In this document: in pieces, positions 44,706 to 55,517 of the stretch
Layout: every line of letters starts with the position of its first letter
Position numbering within the stretch: position 1 is the stretch's first letter
Source of the DNA: Hetaerina americana
Lineage: Eukaryota > Arthropoda > Insecta > Odonata > Calopterygidae
Length of the DNA: 64,000 bases
Direction of reading: 5' to 3'
Assembly (NCBI GenBank): GCA_022747635.1
Contig: JAKTNV010000067.1
Location: 1,842,501-1,906,500, forward strand
Notes under the pieces: model-generated
Database searches by the model: none
What the model saw: only the letters and a program-made list of their open reading frames with translations
What the model was told of the DNA's origin: nothing
Made by a program: the position numbers and the translations under genes

Positions 44706-47700
44706 TGTCCGGTGCCCATAGCTGTCCTCTCATTCCACCAATGAATATTATTTCGCTTAATATTGCTGGCGTTTATAGCGCTTTAAAAATTGCAGTCCTC
44801 CAACGTTTTTTCCGCGACCTTAGGGCTGATGTAATCCTCCTTCAAGAGGTAAAGGAGGACATAGTCTGGGATGCGAACATCTTTCAGGCTATCGGCAATT
44901 TCGCCGAATGTCATTCTGGCACCACCACCCTAGTCCGAAATGGCATTCCGTTCTCTCATGTTCGCCGCCACCCCTCGGGCCGAATAACGTCCGTTATCGT
45001 GAATGGTATCCATATCACAAACCTTTACGCTCCCTCCGGTGAGCGCGCGAGGGCAGAGCGCGAAACATATTTCAATGAACTTCTCCTCCCCTACCTGTAT
45101 TCCTTCTCGGGGAAGGCCATATTGGGCGGAGATTTTAACACTATCTACCGCCGAGAGGATAGTGCCTCGAACAGGGATAACGTGACATACTATCCAAGCC
45201 GGGCGCTCTCACTGATGCTCGACTCCATTGGAGCGATTGACGCAGTGCGTTCTTATTGCGCCGGTCCCGCCCCCTTCACGCGATCAGGGCCTAACTCTCG
45301 GACGCGGATTGACTACCTCTTCGTCTCGACATCCCTAAAGAATGATGTCCAGACAGTGGACACCCTCCCGGTGTCCTTCTCTGATCACTGCGCAGTGATC
45401 ATGAGAGTTACGTGCCCGGACACAACCCCGGGCGCGCACGTCCACCGCTGCGGCTCCGTGTGGCGCATGGACCTCCGCGTGTTGGAGGACGCGACTCGTC
45501 GTGATTCTATCCGCACCCGGGTGTGTGCACTGATCGCGGCACTCCGCCCCGGTGCAAACCTCGCTCTATGGTGGGACGAGGTTTTCAAACCCCGCATTGT
45601 CACCCACATCAAAAGGCAAACTTTCGAGTGGCGTAGGGAAAAGAACTACACCATCTCCTTCTACCGCCGAGCGCTGGAAGAGCTCCTGCGTAAGGATGTG
45701 GCGCCGGAGGGTTTCCACGCCCAAGTGTCGTCCCTAAAAAAAATTATCCTTGGCCACGAGCTCCAAAAATACGCTCCCCAACAGTGGCAAAAAGAACTGG
45801 ACACGGATAAAGGGGGCCCCCTAACGCTATCTGAGCTTCGGCGCTGGATGAAATCCAACTCTGGCTCCGATATAGACAGAATCCCTGTCAGAGAATCTGC
45901 CGCCGGTGACACCAACCTCCTTAAGGAAGCGGGCCGGCACTTTCAAAACACCTTTAACAGGTATCCTCCATGGAAGGAGGGAGACGCACCCCCTCTCCCC
46001 CCTCTCCCTACGCTTCCCACAGATCAAAAAGACGATTTTTGTCGAGACATAAGTTCAGACGAACTGGACTGCGTCTCCTCCATGTTCCCGAAGGGCAAAG
46101 CACCCGGCTTGGACGGCCTACCCTTTGAATTTTATTTAGCGTACTGGGATGTTTTAAAACCTATTTTAACCCACCTTTTTAACTGTATTTTAGCTAGCGG
46201 CTCTCTGACTGCAAGTCAGAGGACCGCCGTGATAACGCTTATACCAAAGAAGACGCGGCCAAAGTCGTTCAACGACTTCAGGCCAATCGCCCTTTTAAAC
46301 GCAGACTATAAAATATTGGCGCACGTCCTACGATGTAGAATGACGGCTGCTGCCGACATCGTCCTCTCTCCATCCCAGTACGCCGTGTCGAAAACGCGAA
46401 ATATTTTCGATGCAGCACTTTTAATTCGCGACATCATTTTTTCCGCCCCCTTGTATGGCGATCGTTTTTTATCACTGGTGGCTATCGATCTTGAGAAAGC
46501 ATTTGACCTGGTCCGGATCGAATGGATTCTCACCGTGCTCAAGAAGATGGCCTTCCCCGAGTACTTCATTCGTGCCGTATCAACGATGTATAACGGAACA
46601 TACTCTATAATTAGGATAAACAATGCCACATCGCCGCCCATCCCCGTCAGTAACTCCGTTCGGCAGGGCTGCCCACTGTCAATGCTGCTGTTCGCCCTTG
46701 CCTTAGACCCCATACTCAGACGACTACAGAGCAGTGGAATCGGGGTACGTCGTCACGGCGCCGTCTGCCTGGGCGTCGCATACGCTGACGACATAACGCT
46801 CTTCGTAGACGACCCGTCCCACATGGCCCTAGCCCACGACATATTAACGTCATACGAGCAGGGTGGTATCTTCCTCAATAACCGGAAATCCGGGTTTTTG
46901 CTGCTGAAGGGCGACCGGCCCTCGAACTCTATCGGTTGGTCAGAAGCACCCTCGCTCAAAATCTTGGGGTTCTGGTGGGAGAGGGAGTTGGCTCCCACGA
47001 TTGAGCGAAACTGGGGAATTATTGACCATCATGTAAAATGGAGTGTTGGAAAGCTTTCACTCCCTTCCCTCCCGATCGTGACCCGCGTCCGCCTCCTCAA
47101 CCAGATTGTCTTCCCAAGGATATGGTATGTGGCCCATCTATGGCCCTTACCCACTAAATACAACGCATACTTTATTAGAGTGTCCAACCAAATGATCTGG
47201 AATGGCTACGTAAAGAAAGTGTCCCGAAACCAGCTCTATGGCCCGTTTGAGCAGGGTGGTCTCAATTTAACCGATACAGCTCTAAAGGCGAAGGTTGTCT
47301 ATGCGAAGCTTAGTCTGCGCATCCTCGGCGGTGACGACGCGTGGCGCAAGGCACTCCTCAAGGACGCGTGGCAGGAACTCGCGCGCGACGTATGCCACCG
47401 GAGGGCATTTGATGAAACGAAAAAAGTCGCTTCTCTCCTGCGAGATGGAGAAGCAATTCGAGTGAAGACCCTGTATGTCAGAGCGCTTACCGAGCAGCAA
47501 CAAAATATATCGAAAAGAACGATTTCTTGGAAAAACTGGGCGACCAGCAGGGCGAACGATGAGGCACGTAGTGGAATGTTTAACCTAATCGCGAACACAG
47601 TCATGACGAGGGAAGTGAGGCACCACCTTCGGCTAGCCGATTCGCCCCTTTGTCCGTCATGCGGTCGAATAGACAACGTCGCGCATCTCATCCTTGGATG

Positions 47701-47983
47701 CAACGATAAAATCAGAGAATGGGAAGCTCTAAAAAAGATCTATAAAACCTGGGACGTGTTCGGTGGTGGTGCCATTACCGACATGAATCTGATCACCTTG
47801 AACTTTCGGCTCTTTCCGAGCTTTAAATCCTTCATAATGACCACCCTAATCGTGGAATTCACACAGATGAGAACCGCGAATAAACACTCCGCTAAAGGCA
47901 TGCATGCATTGGTGGAACGGATGTGGCTGCCCCCGGTACCGGACACACTTCGTCCGTGGTTAAAAAGTTGTTTTTCTGAATAA
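44705..47983 (+). CDS. LINE ORF2: APE endonuclease plus reverse transcriptase
   Basis: 1,092 residues, no stops. APE-type endonuclease at about residues 15-235: IISLNIAG, VILLQEV, LYAPSGERA, ILGGDFNTIYRRED, RTRIDYLFVS, FSDHCAVIM. Reverse transcriptase at about 450-770: GKAPGLDGLPFEFYLAYW, VITLIPKK, FRPIALLNADYKILAHVL, AIDLEKAFDLV (Asp about 595), VRQGCPLSMLLFALALDP, YADD at 693-696 and LKILGF. The C-terminus has CPSCGRIDNVAHLILGC (C-x2-C-x7-H-x4-C, residues 983-999). The protein would nick the target, here a tRNA-like A box, and prime reverse transcription there. All catalytic residues I can check are present, so it may be active. Confidence 0.93.
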   Translation: MSGAHSCPLIPPMNIISLNIAGVYSALKIAVLQRFFRDLRADVILLQEVKEDIVWDANIFQAIGNFAECHSGTTTLVRNGIPFSHVRRHPSGRITSVIVNGIHITNLYAPSGERARAERETYFNELLLPYLYSFSGKAILGGDFNTIYRREDSASNRDNVTYYPSRALSLMLDSIGAIDAVRSYCAGPAPFTRSGPNSRTRIDYLFVSTSLKNDVQTVDTLPVSFSDHCAVIMRVTCPDTTPGAHVHRCGSVWRMDLRVLEDATRRDSIRTRVCALIAALRPGANLALWWDEVFKPRIVTHIKRQTFEWRREKNYTISFYRRALEELLRKDVAPEGFHAQVSSLKKIILGHELQKYAPQQWQKELDTDKGGPLTLSELRRWMKSNSGSDIDRIPVRESAAGDTNLLKEAGRHFQNTFNRYPPWKEGDAPPLPPLPTLPTDQKDDFCRDISSDELDCVSSMFPKGKAPGLDGLPFEFYLAYWDVLKPILTHLFNCILASGSLTASQRTAVITLIPKKTRPKSFNDFRPIALLNADYKILAHVLRCRMTAAADIVLSPSQYAVSKTRNIFDAALLIRDIIFSAPLYGDRFLSLVAIDLEKAFDLVRIEWILTVLKKMAFPEYFIRAVSTMYNGTYSIIRINNATSPPIPVSNSVRQGCPLSMLLFALALDPILRRLQSSGIGVRRHGAVCLGVAYADDITLFVDDPSHMALAHDILTSYEQGGIFLNNRKSGFLLLKGDRPSNSIGWSEAPSLKILGFWWERELAPTIERNWGIIDHHVKWSVGKLSLPSLPIVTRVRLLNQIVFPRIWYVAHLWPLPTKYNAYFIRVSNQMIWNGYVKKVSRNQLYGPFEQGGLNLTDTALKAKVVYAKLSLRILGGDDAWRKALLKDAWQELARDVCHRRAFDETKKVASLLRDGEAIRVKTLYVRALTEQQQNISKRTISWKNWATSRANDEARSGMFNLIANTVMTREVRHHLRLADSPLCPSCGRIDNVAHLILGCNDKIREWEALKKIYKTWDVFGGGAITDMNLITLNFRLFPSFKSFIMTTLIVEFTQMRTANKHSAKGMHALVERMWLPPVPDTLRPWLKSCFSE

Positions 47984-48266
47984 CTGTGCTTCAAAGCTAT
48001 CAATAATCCCAACCAAATCTAATGTTCCGTTGCTAATCCAAATATTTCCTTCTATATTTTGTGAACCCTGCCTTTATTATTTCCTTCAACAGTATTGTTC
48101 ATGGTCACAATTGTTTAATGCAATGTATATGAATTTATGTCTATGTAAGTGTGTAACCATAGTAGGAAAAAAAAATACTCTGTAACCATAATCTGTAAGC
48201 TGACAATGTGTACAATGTAAACACTAGCAGTGTAACATACTAGACCGAATAAAACTAAATTGAACC

Positions 48267-48431
48267 ATAGCTCAAGTGGTTAAGAGCATCCGCCCGGCAA
48301 GTGGAAAGATCCGGTGTTCGAGTCCCGGTTGAGGAAATATTTTTACTCTTGTGATCCGTTCGATTCCGCCTTCCCCACCTCTATTGTGTTCGTCCTTTAT
48401 ATGTGTTCCTATCCCTTTTCCTTATATCTGT

Positions 48432-48437
<6 letters not shown>
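48267..48437 (+). mobile_element. tRNA-like SINE family A, 3' half after the LINE
   Basis: Resumes with 'atagctcaagtggttaagag' and continues through the B box 'tgttcgagtcccgg' and the body 'ttactcttgtgatccgttcg' to 'atatctgtttctg', then a TA array. Confidence 0.9.

Positions 48438-48479
<42 letters not shown>
48438..48479. repeat. (TA)n microsatellite
   Basis: TA run between the SINE A tail and the next foldback. Confidence 0.95.
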
Positions 48480-48485
<6 letters not shown>

Positions 48486-48675
48486 ACAGATGTAGATTTT
48501 TAGAATATAGAGACACAAAGAAAGGACACCAACAATTTGTTATTTTACGTTTCGACAGCACAGCTGTCGTCTTCAGAAGACGACAGCCGTGCTGTCGAAA
48601 CGTAAAACAACAAATTGTGAGTGTCCTTTCTTTGTGTCTCTATATTCTAAAAATCTACATCTGTGTTTTTATATA
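48480..48675. repeat. foldback element with hammerhead-like hairpin core (type 5)
   Basis: Nearly perfect arms (48,480-48,573 and 48,574-48,675) meeting at 'gtcttcagaagac'. The right arm reads GACAGC-CGT-GCTGTC-GAAACG, then 'gtgagtgtcctttctttgtg' and 'tctctatattc'. It lies between two TA arrays. Confidence 0.88.
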
Positions 48676-48714
48676 CTATATTTGTGCGTCGCCGAAGAGC
48701 GTTCCATTTCGAAG

Positions 48715-48930
<216 letters not shown>

Positions 48931-48978
48931 GATTGTACGGAAAAACTCACACGAGCGGCACAATAATGGGCTGACACA

Positions 48979-49148
48979 ATATAACACACATAGAAAAGAA
49001 TAGACACATTTAAAAGAACACTCACACGGTAAATTGTTCGATTGCCCTCTCAGAGGCCTTCTCAAAGAACGCCTCTGAGAGGGCCGAAAGCTCGAACAAT
49101 TTATCGTGTGAGTGTTCTTTTAAACGTGTCTATTCTTTTCTATTTGTG

Positions 49149-49155
<7 letters not shown>
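48979..49155. repeat. foldback element (type 6)
   Basis: The arms 'atagaaaagaatagacac' and 'gtgtctattcttttctat' are at the ends and 'cctctcagaggc' / 'gcctctgagagg' near the centre (49,064). The right arm has 'gagggccgaaagctcgaaca' then 'tcgtgtgagtgttctttt', the shared outer motif. Confidence 0.85.
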
Positions 49156-49195
<40 letters not shown>

Positions 49196-49227
49196 TATTA
49201 TTATATATATATACATATATATGTGTA

Positions 49228-49294
<67 letters not shown>

Positions 49295-49301
49295 CCTATA
49301 T
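49150..49301. repeat. (TA)n and TA/CATA microsatellite
   Basis: TA-rich array between the foldback and the 5' end of RTE copy D. Confidence 0.95.
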
Positions 49302-51900
49302 ACCTCCACGGACTACAACCTTGACGTGGTGGAAAGGCTTGTGCATTCCGATGACCCCTACAGCTGTGCTGGCGGGAGTAATAATAATTGCTCCTGGTAG
49401 GATCACCCATGCCAGATAGGTCGAAGGTTAGGACCCAGACGAAACGTAGTCCACGCAGCGTCTGTTCTTCAGTGAGGCAGCTGCAATGGCGTCTGACTCC
49501 AGTGGGGCGACCAGTAAGTGATGGTGTCACGTTATAAACACTATTGAGGAAGGCAACGGGAAACCACCTCAATTATAATTCCCAAGATTTAAATAATGGA
49601 AAATACAGAGATTTTGAATCCTGGCCCTACGGGGCTCGACCCAATCGAACGTGTGTCGTGCCCGACAGCGGGGATGGGAAAGCTTCGCGGTCGTCATCAC
49701 ACGAAACCCTTGCGAGGGAAAACCAGCAGCAGCAGGACAGAAGACGCAGGAGAAGAAGACCAGATTAGTTAAAATAGGAACGTGGAATGTTAGGTCAATG
49801 ATGAGGACAGGGAAATTGTAGAATGCTAAACGAGAGATGGAAGGGGGAAATATAGATATTTTAGGTCTATGCGAGGTGAGCTGGAAGGATAGCGGGGATT
49901 ACTGGAGTGATAATTATAGAATAATATACAGCGGCGGGGAAGAGAGCCAACGAGGGGTGCAACAGCATTAAATAAAAAGGTGGGAAGAAGCGTAGTCAAC
50001 ATAGAGCAGGTAACGGATAGATTATTACTAGTAGAGATAAGAGCAGAACCGACGAACTTGAATATTATTCAGGCATACATGCCATCGAGCAACCATAAGG
50101 AAGAAGAGGTCGATAGGATATACTATCAGTTAGAGGACATGATCGCGTGTGTTCCTGCAGGGAAAGATTTGATAGTGATGGGGGATTGGAATGCGACGGT
50201 AGGCGAAGGAAGAGATGGTTATGAGGCGGGGGACTACGGTTTAGGTACGAGGAATGACCGAGGGGAGAAAGCAGTCGAGTTCTGTAGGAGACAGGGGTTA
50301 GTCATCACCAACACTCGGTTTAAACACCACAAAAGACGCAGGTATACATGGAAAATGCCAGGTGACTCAGAAAGGTATCAGCTAGATTATATTCTGGTTA
50401 GACACAGGTTTAGGAATAGTGTGATAAGTTCGCACAGCTTCCCGAAGGCGGATGCGGACTCTGACCACAATTTAGTTGCTATGAAATTTAGCGTCCATTT
50501 CAAAAAGATAAGGCAGGGGCGGCTAGGTAGAAAATGGAATGTAGAAGCATTAAATGGTTTGAAAAGGAAGGAATACCAACAGGCGGTAGAGGAAATCATG
50601 GAGTATGGCAAAAAGCTGGCTAATATCGAAGAAAAATGGGAAAGAATCAAAGAAGGGTTGTCTAAAGCCGCAAAAGACACTATTGGAACCATTAACGCTA
50701 AAAGGACTAGGAAACCATGGATCACGGATGAGATGATTAAAAAGATGGATGAGCGGAGAAAATGGAAGAATGTAAATACAGAGTTAGGCAAAATGAAGTA
50801 CAAAGAAGTAAACAATTAATTGAGGCTGGCAACAAATAAGGCAAAAGGAGTATGGTGGAAGACGCAGTGCGAGGATATGGAAAGTCTGCAGAGGAAGGGT
50901 GAAATCGGTGCGCTGTACAGCAAAGTTAAAGCTTTATCGGGAAGTAAGAAAGGGAGATCTATGCAAACAGTTAGACAAAAGGCGTAAAGTAATAGTTGAC
51001 ACAGAAAATATCTAAGAGAGATAGAAGGAGTATATAGAAGAACTGTATGCTAAAGAACTTGGACCAACGACGTTAGATATTGAAAAAGAAAATGACGTAG
51101 AGGAAGACAGCTTAGGTCCAGGCATACTAGACAATGAGATAAAAAGGGCATTAAGGGAGATGAAATTAAATAAGGCGGTGGGGGTGTATAACATTCCCGC
51201 GGAACTATTGAAATGTTTAGGAAAGTTTGGGAGGAAGAGGCTATATGGGCAGATCCGTAGTATTTATGAGGAAGGAATCTGGCTGGAAGAATTAGTGAGA
51301 TCAGTTTTAGTTCCTATTCCGAAAAAGGTAAAGGCTCCATCATGTGAGGACTACAGGACAATAAGTTTGATATCCCATGCAGCTAAAGTTTTTTCAGAAT
51401 CATAAACTAAAGGGTAGAGAGTAGGGCAAATGATTAATTAGGGGATAATCAGTTTGGGTTAATGAAGGGGAGAGTTACGCGGGATGCCATTGTAGTAATG
51501 AGATTATTAATCGAGAGCAATTTAGAGCACAACCAGGAGGGATTTGCTTGTTTCGTAGATTTCGAAAAATCGTTTGATAGAGTGAATTGGGAAAAACTAA
51601 TGAGTATATTGCAGAAAATAGGAATAGATTGGAGGGAAAGGAGGCTAATCCGCAACCTGTACATGTCTCAGACTGCTCAGGTGCGGGTGGGAAACGGAGA
51701 GTCAGGATGGGCAGTGTTAGGATGGGGTGTAAGGCAGGGTTGCCCATTATCACCGTTGCTGTTCAACCTGTATGTAGAGGAAATAATTAAAGAGGTATGG
51801 GAAGGACTGGAGGTAGGAATGAAAGTGGGCGGGGAATTTGTTAAATCAGTAAGGTTTGCTGATGACCAAGCTTTAGTTTGTCAGTCAGCCAAGGGGTTGC
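49302..51900 (+). mobile_element. RTE-type LINE with 5' end, 3'-truncated (copy D)
   Basis: Starts with the RTE 5' UTR (ctccacggactacaacc, gacgtggtggaaaggc). An open frame at 49,980-50,819 encodes most of the APE endonuclease: MGRSVVNIEQVTDRLLLVEI, MGDWNATVGEGRDG, HHKRRRYTWKMPGDSERYQL followed by DYILVRHRF, and DSDHNLVAMKF. RT follows with CFVDFEKSFDRVNW (catalytic Asp present), GVRQGCPLSPLLFNLY and FADDQALVCQ (about 51,857). Stops and frame breaks lie near 49,820, 50,818, 50,985-51,020 and 51,400-51,460. The copy ends at 'gccaaggggttgc', losing the C-terminal domain and 3' UTR, and passes into a TA array. Loss of the 3' end is unusual for a target-primed element and implies later deletion or recombination. 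Confidence 0.9.
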
Positions 51901-51917
51901 CGGCATGTGTGTGTAAA

Positions 51918-51920
<3 letters not shown>

Positions 51921-51965
<45 letters not shown>

Positions 51966-51972
51966 TATATAT
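51921..51972. repeat. (TA)n microsatellite
   Basis: TA run at the broken 3' end of RTE copy D. Confidence 0.95.
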
Positions 51973-52135
51973 GGATGATGTAGTCGCACTCACGAGACAT
52001 TTGGACACGGCACAATAGAACACATAAATAAAATAGATAACATGTAAAAGGACACTCACGTTTCAGTAATCTTAAGCTCTCGGCCTTCTCTAAGGCCTTC
52101 TTCAGGTCAGTCTTTTCGTTCACCTCTCGTAATGA
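51973..52135 (-). repeat. single arm of a foldback/PLE-type terminus (type 7)
   Basis: On the minus strand it reads 'cctgaagaaggcc', a hairpin GGCCTTAGAGAAGGCC, then 'ttactgaaacgtgagtgtcc' and 'ttttacatgtt', the same order as in the full foldbacks. The second arm is missing. Confidence 0.7.
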
Positions 52136-53466
52136 GACTGAATGAACAGTCAGTGTCGTCAATCATTGAGTTTTGGAGCACAGGATTCCGCTGTGTTTCG
52201 TTGGTTGCTGTTGACGGTGCTGCGCTGCGTATCGACAGCACTTTATATTGTAGAGGTAAGCGTACTCCAGATATAAGGAATTGTCGTAAATATATTTGTA
52301 ACCTGCATTTTTTCAAAGATAAAGGGCATTTCCTAATTGCCACTATCAAATTTAAAGACAAGGAAATCGCTATATTCTTAACAAATTTAATTTGAAGGCA
52401 TCTATGGCATAACGGAAGGGATGATTTGTGTGTAGAACAGCTAATTGTGTAATAAAAAAGAGAATCAATCAATAAATTATCTATGTAAAAGCGTTATTAA
52501 AATAATCTTTTTACTTGTGCCGTGTTTTATTTCGATTTGATATAGTGCATTCTGAGTAATTGTAAATTCATGCGGTTCCATCAAATATAAAGGGGTATTC
52601 CAAATGAGAGGCGTGGATGTATAAGAATAATTGAGAAGTTGATTGAATGAGAACTGAATGCCATTTATCTAAAAGGCGAAAACTGAAGATAAGGATCCTA
52701 ATGTTTGAAGGAAAATACATTTTTTGCCTCATCTCATGTCCATAAAACCCTCGTTGGCCGTGATTTCATGGAATCATAGTGTAAAAAATCACAAGCATCC
52801 CATTTACCGTTACATGTTAACAAAGATCTCCCATTAATAGTTGATGAGATAATGCCGTAGGAAGTATATTTTTTCCTTCCCATGGAATCTTCACCCTGCA
52901 ACGACTTTTGGAGTAATGCACGTACTTAGCCACTCGGAGTAATGTACCTTCCACCAGCCATACTTGAGAAGGAAATGCATTCTACGGAATCTCTCGTTAA
53001 ATAAACGTTTTGAGGGAATTTCAAATAATATCGACCAAAGTAAGAATGTAAAACACGAAAAATATGTATGCTCATAATTTCCTCGTGTAATAAGGAACAA
53101 GCCATGCCCCATACGTACGCGGAAAGTATAACCCATCTAACCATTAAAAAAAGTGAGAATAGCTGAACGCAAAAAGCATTGCATCAAAATCAGTTGAGCA
53201 AAATGGCAGTGAATAGGAATGCGAGGCACAGATGCGGAGGGAAATAGAGAAGCAAGAGACAAGATGCATTTATGAGAGAGAGATAGAGATTCAGGGAGGC
53301 TGCGTGGTAGGGCTCTTTAACTGCAAGGCAGCCGGTGCTTTCAATCTCCATACAATCCATTTCAACCCGTCAGGGAATCGATCGGTATGTTTGCCGGGCG
53401 TTTTTCAACTTTTTTATTCGTTAGATCTGTCTTTTTCCGATCCGGCCTCCGCTCCGACGGGACTTG
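52136..53466. other. no gene recognised
   Basis: Mostly AT-rich unique sequence. The open frame at 52,132-52,395 has no recognised domain. Confidence 0.5.
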
Positions 53467-53467
53467 C

Positions 53468-53557
<90 letters not shown>
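53467..53557. repeat. (CT)n followed by (TA)n
   Basis: About 15 CT units (53,469-53,498) passing into a TA run. Confidence 0.97.
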
Positions 53558-53560
<3 letters not shown>

Positions 53561-53563
53561 GGC

Positions 53564-53767
53564 TGCGGTAGTCCAGTGGGTAGAACGTTGAACTGCTGAC
53601 CAGAGGGTCCCGAGTTCGATTCCCAGGCAAGGCACTTTGGGCACCTGCCGATCCACCCTAGCTAAAGTGATTTTTCGGGTACCTGGGAAACCGTAACCGG
53701 CACAGGGAAAGGAACTAGCCCCCGTATCCTGATGTGTGAATTTTCACACGCCGTATAGGGCTTAGTA
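53564..53767 (+). mobile_element. tRNA-derived SINE family B, best-preserved head
   Basis: A box 'gcggtagtccagtgggtaga' and B box 'gagttcgattccc' at the usual spacing, then the family body with 'gtgatttttcgggtacc', 'gggaaaccgtaaccggcaca', 'ccctgatgtgtgaatttt'-type sequence and 'gccgtatagggcttagtac'. An RTE copy begins directly after it. Confidence 0.9.
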
Positions 53768-55184
<1,417 letters not shown>

Positions 55185-55300
55185 TCAAGGATATATTTTT
55201 ACTCTTGTGATCCGTTCGATTCCGCCTTCCCCACCTTTATTGTGTTCGTCCTTTATGTGTTCCTATCCCTTTTTCCTTATATCTGTTTCTGTATATATAA
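55185..55300 (+). mobile_element. SINE family A 3' body, right arm of a palindrome
   Basis: Plus-strand copy of the same body, starting 'ccggtcaaggatatattttt' and ending 'atatctgtttctg', then TA. With the left arm it makes an inverted repeat of over 100 bases centred on 'gaccgggtccggtc'. Confidence 0.85.
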
Positions 55301-55301
55301 G

Positions 55302-55513
<212 letters not shown>

Positions 55514-55517
<4 letters not shown>

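Larger units (their letters stand above)
42703..48266 (+). mobile_element. apparently complete two-ORF non-LTR retrotransposon (Tx1/L1-like)
   Basis: A 5,564-base element with 5' UTR (42,703-43,115), ORF1, ORF2 and a 3' UTR (47,984-48,266) without a poly-A tail. It splits a family A SINE exactly within its tRNA-like A box, with 'atagct' at both junctions (42,697-42,702 and 48,267-48,272). The first bases of the element repeat the target string 'cctcgatagc'. Both ORFs are uninterrupted, which in this decayed neighbourhood suggests a recent insertion. The endonuclease/RT style and C-terminal Cys/His motif suggest the Tx1/L1 side of the APE-type LINEs, where target-specific families are known; the clade is not certain. 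Confidence 0.9.

Noticed and set aside
49980..50819. Open frame resembling a craniofacial-development-protein-like host gene
   Set aside because: It is the endonuclease of an RTE retrotransposon, collinear with its 5' UTR and RT. Such elements are often mislabelled as host genes.
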